A DNA stretch of 64,000 bases, from positions 62,001-126,000 of the forward strand of contig NZ_MIET01000007.1 in assembly GCF_003590335.1 (NCBI RefSeq), read 5' to 3'. The position numbers and the translations under genes are program-made. This DNA is from Pseudoalteromonas sp. MSK9-3. GTDB lineage: Bacteria > Pseudomonadota > Gammaproteobacteria > Enterobacterales > Alteromonadaceae. The notes beneath the pieces were generated by a model. That model had not been told where the DNA came from, did not search any database, and saw only the letters and a list, made by a program, of their open reading frames with translations. Shown here piece after piece: positions 18,869 through 29,221 of this stretch (its first letter is position 1; each line of letters starts with the position of its first letter).

Positions 18869-20212
18869 ATGTTTCAGTATTATTTAAAGTTAGCGTGGAT
18901 CAGTATTAGAAAAACGCCCGTATTAAGCTTGCTCATGGTCTTAATAATCGCAGTAGGCATTGCGGCTTCTATGGTCACTTACACCATAAATTATATGATG
19001 ACCCAACACCCTATACCAAATAAGCACGATACTGTGCAGCTCATTCACTTAAGTAGCTGGAGCTCTGAGCAACCCTACCGAGAGCTTGATGGTAAAGAAG
19101 ATGCGCCATCAATGATGGCCTACCAAGATGCTGAAAACCTTTTTTCAGTACATAAAACCAGCCCACTAATAAAACATCAATCTATCATTGGCACTTATCG
19201 AGACCAAATAAGAGCAATACATCAGCCAGTCACAGACGCCAGACTGCGATCTATGTTGACCGTAAATCATGACTTTTTCCCAATGTTTGATGTCCCTTTT
19301 CTTTTTGGTACAGCTTGGTCTAAACAGGCTGATGAAAAAGGGGAGCTCGTCGCCGTGATCAGCAGTAAACTCAATGAACAGTTATTTAATGGTGAAAACT
19401 CCGTTGGTAAGCAGATCGTGATGGGAAACCTCATATTGACAATATCTGGCGTCACAGATAACTGGCTCCCAACTCCCAAATTTTACTACGTCAGGACAGA
19501 AAGCTTTGTAAACCCAAGAGATATAATGATCCCATTTGAGAGTCAAATTCAAAATGAGCTGTTTGCTAAGTCAGATACTCGATACTATTGTGTCAATTAT
19601 CCAACTGTTCAGTCCTTCTCAACTTTTTTAGCTTCAAACTGTGTGTGGCTGCACTTTTGGATTGAGCTTAATTCTGCCACCGATTTACCTCAATATAATG
19701 ATTTTCTAAACAACTATGATGCGCAACAAAAACAGGCCGGTCGCTTTGAGAGAGAGCTTGCAAGTTACACTCTAAATATAGAAGATTATTTAACCAGAGA
19801 AAAAATGATCCCTGAAGATACAAAATTGGCTGTGTGGCTGGCGTTTTCGTTCTTAGTAGTTTGTCTATTGAATTGTATGAGTCTGATGCTAAATAAGTTC
19901 TACAATAAGCGGGCAGAAGTAGGATTGCGCAGAGCGGTTGGAGCCAGTCGACAAAACATTGCTCACCAATTTGGCTGTGAAACACTATTGATCAGTATTA
20001 TTGGTGGATTTCTTGGGCTGCTCCTCACCAAGCTAGGGTTACTAGCCGCACAAAATGTCTTAACTTTTTTACCTCAACAAGTGATGGAGATGAATCTACC
20101 ACTGGCAAGCATGGCTTTGATTTTGGCTATTGTGTCATGCTCTATATTTAGTTTATGGCCTATTTATAAAGCCATTAAAGTTCAGCCATCTAGTCAGCTA
20201 AAAAGTATGTGA
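18869..20212 (+). CDS. ABC transporter permease, MacB/FtsX type (first of pair)
   Basis: The 447-residue protein has an N-terminal membrane helix (about 18-40), a large extracytoplasmic MacB-PCD-like domain (about 45-320), and three C-terminal helices of the FtsX fold, with the signature RAEVGLRRAVGASRQNIAHQF before the penultimate helices. Such permeases pair with a LolD/MacB-type ATPase for efflux or mechanotransmission rather than classical transport. A second permease follows after 9 bases. No ATPase gene or membrane fusion protein is adjacent, so the partner must be encoded elsewhere. Confidence 0.88.
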   Translation: MFQYYLKLAWISIRKTPVLSLLMVLIIAVGIAASMVTYTINYMMTQHPIPNKHDTVQLIHLSSWSSEQPYRELDGKEDAPSMMAYQDAENLFSVHKTSPLIKHQSIIGTYRDQIRAIHQPVTDARLRSMLTVNHDFFPMFDVPFLFGTAWSKQADEKGELVAVISSKLNEQLFNGENSVGKQIVMGNLILTISGVTDNWLPTPKFYYVRTESFVNPRDIMIPFESQIQNELFAKSDTRYYCVNYPTVQSFSTFLASNCVWLHFWIELNSATDLPQYNDFLNNYDAQQKQAGRFERELASYTLNIEDYLTREKMIPEDTKLAVWLAFSFLVVCLLNCMSLMLNKFYNKRAEVGLRRAVGASRQNIAHQFGCETLLISIIGGFLGLLLTKLGLLAAQNVLTFLPQQVMEMNLPLASMALILAIVSCSIFSLWPIYKAIKVQPSSQLKSM

Positions 20213-20221
20213 GGTCACTTT

Positions 20222-21427
20222 ATGAAATCATTTAGCCTAATAATAAAGTCACTTTTTAAAAGAAAAACGACGACCTTACTTTTAATATTACAAATTGCAA
20301 TCACACTCACAATCTTAATTAATGCCACTTTTATTCTTATACAAAAGCAAGGAAAGATTGATAAACCAAGTGGTGTAGACACACATAATATCTTCAGCTT
20401 CACCACAAACATTCAGGGAGCTGATAACGAAATACTCACTCTAATTGAACAGCATGTGCAAGCAATACGTGATTTAAACAGTGTTTATAACGCATCACAA
20501 TTCAATGCTGTACCTTACTCTGAAATTGGCGCCCATGTATCTTATGGTTTAATGCAAGGGAGTGATAATAGCATGGGCAGCGCAGGGTATTATCTCAGTA
20601 GTTATCATGGCGCAGATACATTAGGGATCACGCTTATTGCCGGTGAATGGTTCAAGCCCACAGATATTACCATTTACGACAACACCGATCCTACTGGTGT
20701 TAAAGTGGTGATCTCAAAAGCCCTAGCCACAGCCCTATTTCCAGATGATTGGCGACAAGCATTAGGGAAAACCCTTTATGTCGATGGTTCACCAGACACC
20801 ATTGTTGGTATTGCAGATATTATCCCAGGTACGTGGCCTTCATGGCGAAACTTTGATAAGCACATTATGGCGGCGAGTACATTGAAAAGTGCAGAGCCTA
20901 ATATCATTGTGCGAGCACATGATGGCGCTCGTGATGAAGCTATGGAAGAGGTAAGAAAACTGCTATCGCAAACACCAAATCGCTGGATTGATAAGTTCAA
21001 AACACTACAAGCACAGCGGACACAGAGTCATGCTAACGACACCGCGATTGTCCATATATTATATTGTGTTATCTCACTGCTTATCATCGTCACTGCACTG
21101 GGAGTATTCGCACAAGTACGCTTTGGAATTGTTACTCGACGCAAAAAAATAGGTACGCAACGCGCATTAGGTGCAAGTAAATCTCAAATACTACAGTATT
21201 ACATAATTGAAACATTCATTCTTGCGACATTAGGAGCAATATTAGGTGGCTTACTCACCATAGTGACAAACGTTTATCTAATTGAGCAATTTAAGTTAAT
21301 CGTGGTACCAATGAGTTACATACTGCTTGGCGCATGTACTATGATATTGCTAAGTCAAATCGCAACATTACACCCCATTTTACAAGCAAGTCGCGTGTCA
21401 CCTGCGATTGTCACCCGAGGCGGTTAA
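20222..21427 (+). CDS. ABC transporter permease, MacB/FtsX type (second of pair)
   Basis: The 401-residue permease has the same layout as its upstream neighbour: an N-terminal helix (about 17-38), a periplasmic domain (about 40-270) and three C-terminal helices, with an FtsX signature (RRKKIGTQRALGASKSQILQYY). It starts 9 bases after the first permease with a gaggt ribosome-binding site. The two are divergent in sequence, suggesting a heterodimeric permease. A perfect 12-bp-stem hairpin follows. Confidence 0.88.
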   Translation: MKSFSLIIKSLFKRKTTTLLLILQIAITLTILINATFILIQKQGKIDKPSGVDTHNIFSFTTNIQGADNEILTLIEQHVQAIRDLNSVYNASQFNAVPYSEIGAHVSYGLMQGSDNSMGSAGYYLSSYHGADTLGITLIAGEWFKPTDITIYDNTDPTGVKVVISKALATALFPDDWRQALGKTLYVDGSPDTIVGIADIIPGTWPSWRNFDKHIMAASTLKSAEPNIIVRAHDGARDEAMEEVRKLLSQTPNRWIDKFKTLQAQRTQSHANDTAIVHILYCVISLLIIVTALGVFAQVRFGIVTRRKKIGTQRALGASKSQILQYYIIETFILATLGAILGGLLTIVTNVYLIEQFKLIVVPMSYILLGACTMILLSQIATLHPILQASRVSPAIVTRGG

Positions 21428-21463
21428 TCGTTAAAACATAAACCTGCCTTCACATTAGATTAC

Positions 21464-21491
21464 ATTACTCGTTCAAGCCTGAACGAGTAAT
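21464..21491. terminator. Perfect 12-bp hairpin between convergent genes
   Basis: ATTACTCGTTCA and TGAACGAGTAAT are separated by the 4-base loop AGCC. The hairpin lies between the convergent permease and GGDEF genes and is probably a shared terminator. Confidence 0.75.
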
Positions 21492-21493
21492 AC

Positions 21494-23338
21494 TTAAGCA
21501 GGTATTTCAGCACCGACATAACTGCTACTAACAACAATGTTGCCCTGACGCACCTGTTCTTTGTAATGTTTTAATGTGTACTCCACATCAAATGCACTAG
21601 GTTGACGCACGGAGTCGAGTCCAATCCATGTATTTCTATGCACTTCTTTTGCCAAATATAGACCACTATCGGCCAGCTCTAATACTTGTTCCCACGACAC
21701 TTGCTCTTGTAAGTCTGGTGTCAAAGGATAAGGTGCAAACCCTATCGAACAGGTGCACTGCACTGTTTGACCATTAGCCATAAATGGAAAACGCTCAACC
21801 TGTTGACGGATCCGCTCAACAGCTTCCTGTGCATCACGCCTAGACATATCGGGCATTACCAACAAAAACTCCTCACCGCCCCACCTCACAAGTAAATCAC
21901 TATTTCGAGTACACTGCTTGAGAATGTCAGCGAAACTCTGCAGCACAAGGTCTCCAGCGGCATGGCCATAGGTGTCGTTGATTTTTTTGAAGTGGTCAAT
22001 ATCAACAATGCAAAAGATCATGTCGTGCTTTTCTGGCAAAGCATTGATTTGACTGTCTATGGTGCTAAAAAAGTAATGGCGATTACTCAATCCCGTTAAA
22101 CTGTCAGTAAAGCTCAGAGTTTGTAGGCGCTTATTTCTTTCTTTTAGCTCGGCCGTGCGTTCAGCCACTTGCATCTCTAGCTTTGACGTATAACGGCGGT
22201 TTTGCCAACGCCAATAAACAAACAGTACCGCAGCAAAACACAACAAACCGATCAGCAGCCAACGTTGCTGCGTGAGTTTTGTATTTTCTAATGTTTGCTC
22301 ATGTTGCACTATCTGCTGAGCTTGAATGGCGTTGTCTTTTTCTAACAAGCTCACCTGCTGCTGCTGGTGCGCTAACGCATATTGCGCCTCCAGTTGCAAA
22401 ACTTTGTTATTGCGTTTTTGCTGGTCAAGCGCTCTTTCTGTTAACGAGTAACGCTTCAAATATAAATGCGCTTGCTGATAATCACTAAGCTGCGCATAAG
22501 CGCTGGCCAATAACCGTTGTAAAGATGCTTGCTCTTCTAAATACCGTGTATGAAAAGTTTGCTCAAGTCCTTTCATTGCTAATTCAATCGCCTCAGAAAA
22601 CTCACCGGCTTGTAAGGCACTTTCCGCTAAAGCAAGTTGATAATCTAACTGACTCTTATCATCTGCTGATGACATATACTTTATTGAAAATTCGTTGAGT
22701 AAGGTGCGACTGACCAAATAATTACCAAGCCGTAAGGCAACTTGCGCTTCAATTAATAACAGTCGAGCAGAGAGAGGGCTATTATTTTTAGCAAGCTTTT
22801 GGCCCAGCTCTAGCTCATATAAAGCCTGCCTGAAGCTGCCTTTCTCAAGATAGATCTTGGCCCGCCAAAGCTTCACATGTACTAAAAATTCATCGTCTTG
22901 ATTAAGCGCCTGCGCTATTTGTGTCGCTTGATTTACATATCTTTGTGCATGGTCATAGCGCTCTAAATCAAGTTCTAAGTCAATAATAGCCAATAATGTT
23001 TCTACCATAATACGTGGCTTACCAACTTGCTCAGCAAGTTCTAACGCTTGGTAATGCATCGACAAGCTATGTTTATAGTCACCAAAATGTTGTCTGATAC
23101 TGGCTTCGATTAAGATTGTTTGAATTTCAATAGTACGTTGTGCATAGTGCTTAGCTTGATTACGGATCACCCTAAGCTGGGGTAACACACTGAGTTCATG
23201 CTCGCTTTCCATACGGTACTTGAGTTGCTCAAATGCTGTACTTATTGTTTGCTTTTGGACCACAGTATCTTCGTCACCACAGATCTCGTACGAAAATAAG
23301 ATCAGGCAGTAATACCAAACACTTCTTAGCCAGCTCAT
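21494..23338 (-). CDS. Membrane diguanylate cyclase with periplasmic TPR domain
   Basis: The 614-residue protein has an N-terminal hydrophobic segment (about 4-18), TPR-like helices (about 75-345), a transmembrane helix (about 360-376), a short coiled coil (385-405) and a GGDEF domain. The active-site motif is GGEEF at 487-491. A canonical product-inhibition I-site RxxD (Arg478-Asp481) lies exactly five residues upstream, so the enzyme is expected to make c-di-GMP under feedback control. Its ATG overlaps the stop of the upstream substrate-binding-like gene (ATGA). That coupling suggests the upstream protein supplies a ligand signal to the periplasmic TPR domain. Confidence 0.92.
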   Translation of the reverse strand: MSWLRSVWYYCLILFSYEICGDEDTVVQKQTISTAFEQLKYRMESEHELSVLPQLRVIRNQAKHYAQRTIEIQTILIEASIRQHFGDYKHSLSMHYQALELAEQVGKPRIMVETLLAIIDLELDLERYDHAQRYVNQATQIAQALNQDDEFLVHVKLWRAKIYLEKGSFRQALYELELGQKLAKNNSPLSARLLLIEAQVALRLGNYLVSRTLLNEFSIKYMSSADDKSQLDYQLALAESALQAGEFSEAIELAMKGLEQTFHTRYLEEQASLQRLLASAYAQLSDYQQAHLYLKRYSLTERALDQQKRNNKVLQLEAQYALAHQQQQVSLLEKDNAIQAQQIVQHEQTLENTKLTQQRWLLIGLLCFAAVLFVYWRWQNRRYTSKLEMQVAERTAELKERNKRLQTLSFTDSLTGLSNRHYFFSTIDSQINALPEKHDMIFCIVDIDHFKKINDTYGHAAGDLVLQSFADILKQCTRNSDLLVRWGGEEFLLVMPDMSRRDAQEAVERIRQQVERFPFMANGQTVQCTCSIGFAPYPLTPDLQEQVSWEQVLELADSGLYLAKEVHRNTWIGLDSVRQPSAFDVEYTLKHYKEQVRQGNIVVSSSYVGAEIPA

Positions 23339-24216
23339 GGCAGAGCTCGCATCAGCATTGATTCATTAACCATGTGCCAATCTTTCACTCGCCCACTAAT
23401 GAACCCCGATTCAATCAGTGCTTTTTTCAGTATCCCTCGCTGTTTTAAAATAGCCAACCCTGTATTAAGTGCATTAAACACTTGCTCACCTTCAGGATGG
23501 CGTTTGCTAACAACAAAGTGTCGAGAATCGGGTAACAATAATTTTAATTCATTGATGGGCACATACTCTCGCCCCTCAAAGTTCAATACTAAAGATTCAC
23601 TCACACTAAAGTTAATGAGCATGGCATCAACCACATTGGTTTCAACCATCTCTAGCATAGTTTCCCAAGGGCCAATAAAGCTCACCACATTAATATCGGT
23701 ATTATTCAATGCTCGCCAGTCCACTTTCCATCGAGGGTTAGCAACAACAGTTAATTGATTGAGGCGCTCTGCTGGCATGTCATGTAAAGCAACATTGCGT
23801 TTGGTTACATAAAACCCCGCTTCATACTCTCCGTACTCAACCAAAGGCTCTGTTATGTAGAGCGACCCTTTATAATCGAGTAAGTCTTCATGCCATGTTG
23901 AACGCGCTAATACCAAGCTGTCTCCAGCAATTAGGTCTGAGAACTCAATAATATTAACGGATGGCTTAGGATTAAATATAACGGGCCGATGTTCACCGCC
24001 TAAAAAAAGGGCTTGCTGTAAAAGCACCATTTCTATGATCTCAATATGAGACCCTTTGGTTGAAGGGTGAAAGTCATCAATCTCTAAAACTGATCGTCCC
24101 GCTAAAAACTCTTTATACCGCTGGCTAAAATTTTCACTGCTAATAATATCAATCACAAGCGGTGGCTTCGCATAAGCAAAGCAAGATACAAAGAAAAACA
24201 ACCAGCACCATTTCAT
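23335..24216 (-). CDS. Periplasmic solute-binding-like protein (SBP_bac_3-like) paired with GGDEF
   Basis: The 293-residue protein has a signal peptide (1-16, ending CFAYA) and an overall pattern of the type-II periplasmic amino-acid-binding fold: YITEPLVEYGEYEAGFYVTKRN, the switch region LTVVANPRW, ETNVVDAMLINFSVSES, and a C-terminal LNTGLAILKQRGILKKALIESG. No ABC permease is nearby. Because it is translationally coupled to a diguanylate cyclase, a sensory rather than transport role is likely (inference). The ligand is unknown. Confidence 0.75.
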   Translation of the reverse strand: MKWCWLFFFVSCFAYAKPPLVIDIISSENFSQRYKEFLAGRSVLEIDDFHPSTKGSHIEIIEMVLLQQALFLGGEHRPVIFNPKPSVNIIEFSDLIAGDSLVLARSTWHEDLLDYKGSLYITEPLVEYGEYEAGFYVTKRNVALHDMPAERLNQLTVVANPRWKVDWRALNNTDINVVSFIGPWETMLEMVETNVVDAMLINFSVSESLVLNFEGREYVPINELKLLLPDSRHFVVSKRHPEGEQVFNALNTGLAILKQRGILKKALIESGFISGRVKDWHMVNESMLMRALP

Positions 24217-24372
24217 TCACAATTCCAACAATCAAAGAGAATAAAAACTTCGTTCAAATTAATTATACAAGAATAAAAATTAATTAGTTAACTTAGGCAG
24301 GAATATTATTGTGATTGGCACAAGATAGAGAAAGTTTTGAGATAAAAATTAGAAAGTTAACAATATACACTC

Positions 24373-24410
24373 AAAAGGGCGATTAAGAATTACAGGTTTC
24401 TTAAACGCCC
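24373..24410 (-). terminator. Terminator of the metA-metH operon
   Basis: Read on the minus strand, a GGGCG-TTTAAGAA stem pairs with TTCTTAA-T-CGCCC across an 8-base loop and is followed by TTTTG. It lies 16 bases after the metH2 stop. Confidence 0.8.
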
Positions 24411-24425
24411 TTAGCCAAACATTAG

Positions 24426-27056
24426 CTACGCAGGTTCATAGCCTAAATTAGGAGATAACCAGCGCTCCGCTTCTTCAAGTGTCATGTTGGTACGTTTTGC
24501 ATAGTCTTCAACTTGGTCTTTTTGAATACTCGCAACCGCATAATATTTACAGTCTGGATGAGAAAAATACCAACCCGACACCGCGGCACCTGGCCACATA
24601 GCATAGGAGGTAGTTAACTGCATACCAATACGCTGCTCAGTATCAAGTAACTGCCAAATCTTTTTCTTCTCAGTGTGCTCAGGGCAAGCTGGGTAGCCTG
24701 GTGCTGGACGTATGCCTTGGTAATTTTCACGAATAAGTTCTTCATTACTCAAGCTCTCGTCAGGCACATAACCCCAAAACTCTTTTCGTACTTGCTCGTG
24801 TAAATACTCTGCAAATGCTTCCGCCAAACGATCCGCTACGGCCTTAACCATTATTTTATTGTAGTCATCTTGCTTGGCATCAAATGCATCAGCCAAGTCG
24901 TCTTCTTCAAGACCCCCCGTCACCGCAAAGCCACCGTAATAATCCGCAATACCCTTCGGCGCAATGTAATCTGCCAAACAGTAATTAGGAAAGTCCGTTT
25001 TTTCTGTTTGCTGACGTAAATGACATGATGTCGTTAATACCTCTGAGCGTGTTTCATCAGTATAAATCTCAATGTCATCACCTACTCGGTTTGCCGGAAA
25101 CAATCCGATGACACCAAGCGGCTTGAGTGCACCACTTTTTTCATACTCATCAAGCATCTCATTGGCATCTTTAAACAGGCTTTTTGCTTCCTCGCCGACG
25201 ATTTCATCGTCTAAAATGCGCGGGTATTTACCTGCTAATGACCACGTCATAAAATACGGAGTCCAATCAATATATTTACGTAATGTCTTGATGCTCACAT
25301 CACGAAACTCGGTTACCCCTAACTTTTTCGGTACCGGTGGCGTATAGTTTTTCCAATCAATTTGAATGGCATTATCGCGCGCGCGTTGCAAGGTGACTGG
25401 CTTTGAACGTGGTTTTTTACGTGCCTGCTGCTCTCGAACTTTGACATACTCTGCCGCTGTTTTAGCTAAAAACCCAGGTTTTCTTTCATCACTTAATAAA
25501 CTTGAAACCACACCAACCGCACGGCTGGCGTTATTCACATACACAACGCCTTTATCGTACTGAGGTTCAATTTTAACCGCGGTATGCGCTTTTGATGTGG
25601 TTGCGCCACCAATGAGTAATGGCAGTTCAAAATTTCGGCGCTTCATTTCTTTGGCAACATGGACCATTTCATCAAGCGATGGGGTTATTAACCCAGAAAG
25701 CCCGATGACATCGGCGTTTTCGTCTATGGCAGTTTGCAAAATTTTCTCTGCGGGTACCATCACGCCTAAGTCGACCACTTCGTAGTTATTACACTGCAAC
25801 ACCACGCCAACAATGTTCTTACCAATATCATGTACGTCCCCTTTGACGGTCGCCATGATGATTTTACCATTGGTTGCGCCTTCTTCTTTTTCTGCGTCAA
25901 TAAAAGGGTCAAGGTAGGCAACAGCACGTTTCATTACCCGTGCAGATTTAACCACCTGAGGTAAAAACATTTTACCTGCACCAAACAAATCCCCAACCAC
26001 ATTCATGCCATCCATTAATGGCCCTTCAATGACTTGTATGGGCTTATCCATACTGGCACGACACGCTTCAGTGTCTTCATCAATATAATTGGTAATACCT
26101 TTAACCAAAGCATGTTCAAGGCGCTTTTCAACTGGCCAAGTACGCCATTCGAGATCTTCCACCTTTTCAGCTTGTGCCATACCTGAATATTTCGGCGCAA
26201 GCTCTACCAGCCGCTCACCAGCGCCTGGATCGGTATTGAGTACCACATCTTCAACGGCTTTTCGCAGTTCTTGTGGAATATCATCATAAACCGCAAGTTG
26301 CCCTGCGTTTACAATCCCCATATCCATACCAGCTTTAATGGCATGGTATAAAAACACCGAATGAATTGCTTCACGAACGGGGTTATTACCACGAAACGAA
26401 AACGAGACATTCGATACCCCACCCGACACTTTACAATGCGGTAAACCTTGTTTTATCCGGCGTGTGCCCTCTATAAATTCAACCGCATAATTGTCATGTT
26501 CTTCAATACCGGTTGCCACAGCAAAAATATTCGGATCAAAAATAATGTCTTCAGGCGGAAAACCTAACTGGTCAACCAAAATACGGTATGAGCGCTGACA
26601 AATTTCAAACTTACGATCTTCTGTTTCCGCCTGGCCTGTTTCATCAAACGCCATTACAACGGCTGCGGCACCAAAACGTTTAATTATTTTTGCTTGACGA
26701 ATAAAAGGCTCTTCCCCTTCTTTTAAAGAGATAGAGTTAACAATGGCCTTACCTTGAATACACTTTAAACCCGCTTCAATGACTTCCCACTTAGAGGAGT
26801 CGACCATAATTGGTACACGAGAAATATCGGGCTCTGAGGCGATCAAATTTAAAAACTTCACCATCGCCGCTTTTGAGTCCAACATGGCTTCATCCATGTT
26901 GATATCAATCACTTGTGCGCCACTTTCTACCTGTTCACGTGCGACGCTTAGTGCGGTTTCATAATCTTCTTCTAATATTAGGCGTTTAAAACGCGCAGAT
27001 CCTGTGACATTTGTACGCTCACCAACGTTGGTAAATACTGCTGTTGCTTGACTCAT
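24426..27056 (-). CDS. metH: Cobalamin-dependent methionine synthase, folate/B12/activation subunit (split MetH, C-terminal part)
   Basis: This 876-residue protein corresponds to E. coli MetH from about residue 350 to the end. Domains in order are the pterin (methyltetrahydrofolate)-binding barrel (about 8-270), the cobalamin cap (about 300-390), the B12 Rossmann domain with axial ligand His409 in DVHDIG, and the AdoMet-dependent reactivation domain (about 555-876) with RPAPGYP at 783-789. All key motifs are intact. It lacks the homocysteine domain, which is encoded by the gene just upstream, separated by 10 bases. It has its own ribosome-binding site (aggaag) and ATG, so the split is a functional gene fission and not a frameshift. 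Confidence 0.95.
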   Translation of the reverse strand: MSQATAVFTNVGERTNVTGSARFKRLILEEDYETALSVAREQVESGAQVIDINMDEAMLDSKAAMVKFLNLIASEPDISRVPIMVDSSKWEVIEAGLKCIQGKAIVNSISLKEGEEPFIRQAKIIKRFGAAAVVMAFDETGQAETEDRKFEICQRSYRILVDQLGFPPEDIIFDPNIFAVATGIEEHDNYAVEFIEGTRRIKQGLPHCKVSGGVSNVSFSFRGNNPVREAIHSVFLYHAIKAGMDMGIVNAGQLAVYDDIPQELRKAVEDVVLNTDPGAGERLVELAPKYSGMAQAEKVEDLEWRTWPVEKRLEHALVKGITNYIDEDTEACRASMDKPIQVIEGPLMDGMNVVGDLFGAGKMFLPQVVKSARVMKRAVAYLDPFIDAEKEEGATNGKIIMATVKGDVHDIGKNIVGVVLQCNNYEVVDLGVMVPAEKILQTAIDENADVIGLSGLITPSLDEMVHVAKEMKRRNFELPLLIGGATTSKAHTAVKIEPQYDKGVVYVNNASRAVGVVSSLLSDERKPGFLAKTAAEYVKVREQQARKKPRSKPVTLQRARDNAIQIDWKNYTPPVPKKLGVTEFRDVSIKTLRKYIDWTPYFMTWSLAGKYPRILDDEIVGEEAKSLFKDANEMLDEYEKSGALKPLGVIGLFPANRVGDDIEIYTDETRSEVLTTSCHLRQQTEKTDFPNYCLADYIAPKGIADYYGGFAVTGGLEEDDLADAFDAKQDDYNKIMVKAVADRLAEAFAEYLHEQVRKEFWGYVPDESLSNEELIRENYQGIRPAPGYPACPEHTEKKKIWQLLDTEQRIGMQLTTSYAMWPGAAVSGWYFSHPDCKYYAVASIQKDQVEDYAKRTNMTLEEAERWLSPNLGYEPA

Positions 27057-27066
27057 TGACGACTTC

Positions 27067-28137
27067 CTAATTCAAATTACAGGCTTCAAGACCAGCCAAA
27101 CGCATACGGACGTCTAGTTCAGGTAATGCACGAGGTTTTACACCTGTAAGGCCATCAGCAAAGGCTTTAATATGCGCAGGCGTTGTACCACAACAGCCTC
27201 CAACAATATTGATGTAGCCCTCTTTACCCCAATCTATAATTTCTTTCGCCATTTCATCCGCTTCTAAGTCATACTCACCAAATTCATTGGGTAAACCGGC
27301 GTTAGGGTGAACCGACGTAAATGTTTCACATACGCGCGATAACTCCACCACATACTGACGTAACAGATCAGGTCCTAATGCACAGTTTAGTCCTATTGAA
27401 ATAGGCTTTATATGACGAATAGAGTTATAAAAAGCTTCGGTTGTTTGACCTGATAACGTACGCCCAGATGCATCGGTAATGGTACCTGAGATCATCACCG
27501 GCAAAGTAACGCCCGCTTGCTCAAACGCTTCTTCAACAGCAAACGAGGCTGCTTTGGCATTTAAGGTATCAAAAATGGTTTCGATTAATATTAAGTCCGC
27601 GCCTCCCTCCATTAAAGCAAGCGTTGACTCAACATAGGCCTCAACTAATTTATCAAAGGTAATATTGCGATAACCCGGGTCATTTACATCCGGAGAAATT
27701 GAACAAGTTTTAGATGTTGGCCCTAACACGCCCGCGACATAGCGAGGTTTATCTGGATTTTGTGTGGTAAATTCGTCACACACCGCTCTTGCCAACTTCG
27801 CCGACTCAATATTGATTTCACGGCTAAGGCTAGCCATTTCGTAATCGTCCATTGAAATGGTCGTGGCATTAAAAGTATTTGTTTCAATAATATCCGCACC
27901 AGATGCTAAAAACTGACTATGGATGTCTCTAATTACCTCAGGTTTAGTCAAACTCAGTAAATCGTTGTTACCTTTGATCAACACATGCCAATCTTTAAAG
28001 CGCGCACCACGATAGTCTTCTTCTTCAAATTTATATTGCTGGATCATGGTACCCATTGCACCATCAAGGATCAGAATACGGTTCTTCATTGCTTCGCTTA
28101 AAGCTGCGCTTTTATTCGACGGTAAATTATTCGGCAT
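27067..28137 (-). CDS. metH: Homocysteine S-methyltransferase subunit of split MetH
   Basis: The 356-residue protein is the zinc homocysteine-binding barrel of MetH. The zinc ligands Cys252 (GLNCALGP) and Cys315/Cys316 (VGGCCGTTP) match E. coli C247, C310 and C311. It ends at [11 protein letters not shown], exactly where E. coli MetH has its interdomain linker (RLSGLEPLNIG). Its start overlaps metA by 11 bases and its stop lies 10 bases before the second MetH gene. The order metA-metH1-metH2 places three steps of methionine synthesis in one operon. Confidence 0.94.
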   Translation of the reverse strand: MPNNLPSNKSAALSEAMKNRILILDGAMGTMIQQYKFEEEDYRGARFKDWHVLIKGNNDLLSLTKPEVIRDIHSQFLASGADIIETNTFNATTISMDDYEMASLSREINIESAKLARAVCDEFTTQNPDKPRYVAGVLGPTSKTCSISPDVNDPGYRNITFDKLVEAYVESTLALMEGGADLILIETIFDTLNAKAASFAVEEAFEQAGVTLPVMISGTITDASGRTLSGQTTEAFYNSIRHIKPISIGLNCALGPDLLRQYVVELSRVCETFTSVHPNAGLPNEFGEYDLEADEMAKEIIDWGKEGYINIVGGCCGTTPAHIKAFADGLTGVKPRALPELDVRMRLAGLEACNLN

Positions 28138-29074
28138 AGCTGTTAGTCCTTACATCTTGGCTAACGAGGTTAATATCATACGGAGTGGTTTGGTAAACAT
28201 AGTAGTTTAACCAATTCGAGAATAACAAAAAGGCATGACTTTGCCACGTTTTAGATGGCCGTTTGTCTGCATTATCATCAGGGAAGTATCCCTCAGGCAT
28301 AGCAGCATCATCGCTTTTGCTCAGATCTCTGGTATATTCTTTTTGCAATGTATCAGCATCATATTCAGGGTGGCCCGTTAAGTAAACTTGGCTCCCAGAT
28401 TGGTTCTTAATTAAATACGCCCCGACCCTTTCTGAGCCAGCAAGGGTAATTAAATCATCTGTTTTATCAATTTTTTCTGCGTCAATATGACCATAGCGAG
28501 AATGCGGCACCACAAACTCGTCGTCAAAACCTCGCGTCAACGCACCATGTTCAAAGTAACAACGGTGTTTAAACACCCCACACAGCTTATTCTCTTTAAG
28601 CTCTCGTTTTAATCCATGGTGGTGAAATAACCCAGCATGGGCAGCCCAACAAGAAAACAACGTTGAAGTTGCATGGTTCTCAGCCCAATCAAAAAAGGCT
28701 TGTAGCTCATTCCAGTACGTTACATCTTCATATTCTAAATGTGCCAACGGTGCACCCGTCACAATCAGCGCATCGTAGTTGTTGTCTTTTACATCTGAAA
28801 AATAACGATAAAACATATCTAAATGATGCTCTGAATTTTCAGAACTACGATGGGTATCTAGCCGCAACAGATCAACATTCACCTGCAAAGGAGAATTGGC
28901 CAGTAAACGAATAAACTGAACTTCAGTTTCTACTTTATTAGGCATCAAGTTTAAAATGGCCAAACGCATCGGGCGGATCTCTTGCGATTTTGCACGACTT
29001 TTTGGCATTACAAACACATTTTCTTGACGTAACTGCAAAATAGCGGGTAATTCGTCTTTGACTGTGATCGGCAC
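28127..29074 (-). CDS. metA: Homoserine O-acyltransferase MetA
   Basis: MetA acylates homoserine in the first committed step of methionine synthesis. The 315-residue protein has catalytic Cys142 (FSCWAAHAG) and the C-terminal TGHPEYD His/Glu motif. The specificity position 111 (TGAPLA) is Ala. In characterised enzymes Gly111 goes with succinyl-CoA and Glu111 with acetyl-CoA, so the acyl donor cannot be read directly, although the small residue is closer to the succinyl type. It is first in the operon, behind a MetJ-type promoter. Confidence 0.95.
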   Translation of the reverse strand: MPITVKDELPAILQLRQENVFVMPKSRAKSQEIRPMRLAILNLMPNKVETEVQFIRLLANSPLQVNVDLLRLDTHRSSENSEHHLDMFYRYFSDVKDNNYDALIVTGAPLAHLEYEDVTYWNELQAFFDWAENHATSTLFSCWAAHAGLFHHHGLKRELKENKLCGVFKHRCYFEHGALTRGFDDEFVVPHSRYGHIDAEKIDKTDDLITLAGSERVGAYLIKNQSGSQVYLTGHPEYDADTLQKEYTRDLSKSDDAAMPEGYFPDDNADKRPSKTWQSHAFLLFSNWLNYYVYQTTPYDINLVSQDVRTNSYAE

Positions 29075-29104
29075 ACGGTTCTCCTGAGTTTAGAATACTC
29101 TGTT

Positions 29105-29132
29105 ATTATGAACGCAACGACAGAAATTTCAA
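29105..29132 (-). promoter_or_regulatory. Sigma70-type promoter of metA
   Basis: On the minus strand a -35 TTGAAA (29127-29132) and a -10 CATAAT (29105-29110) are separated by 16 bases, about 30 bases upstream of the metA start. The -35 box touches the met-box array. Confidence 0.6.
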
Positions 29133-29153
29133 CCTCTAGATGTACAGACGTCT
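29130..29153. promoter_or_regulatory. MetJ operator (tandem met boxes)
   Basis: A perfect met box AGACGTCT occupies 29146-29153. The two adjacent 8-mers, AGATGTAC (29138-29145) and CAACCTCT (29130-29137), each match 5 of 8 bases. Tandem boxes overlapping the -35 are the usual layout for repression by MetJ-AdoMet. The divergent EamA gene could also be affected. Confidence 0.8.
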
Positions 29154-29221
29154 AAACAATGTTAGGGTTGGTTGTTATCCATATTAAAAGAATAATAACA
29201 AACATAAATTAAAGGGAAGGT

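Noticed and set aside
24426..28137. metH as a pseudogene broken by a frameshift
   Set aside because: Both parts are complete domains with intact catalytic residues, separate ribosome-binding sites and a break exactly at the linker.
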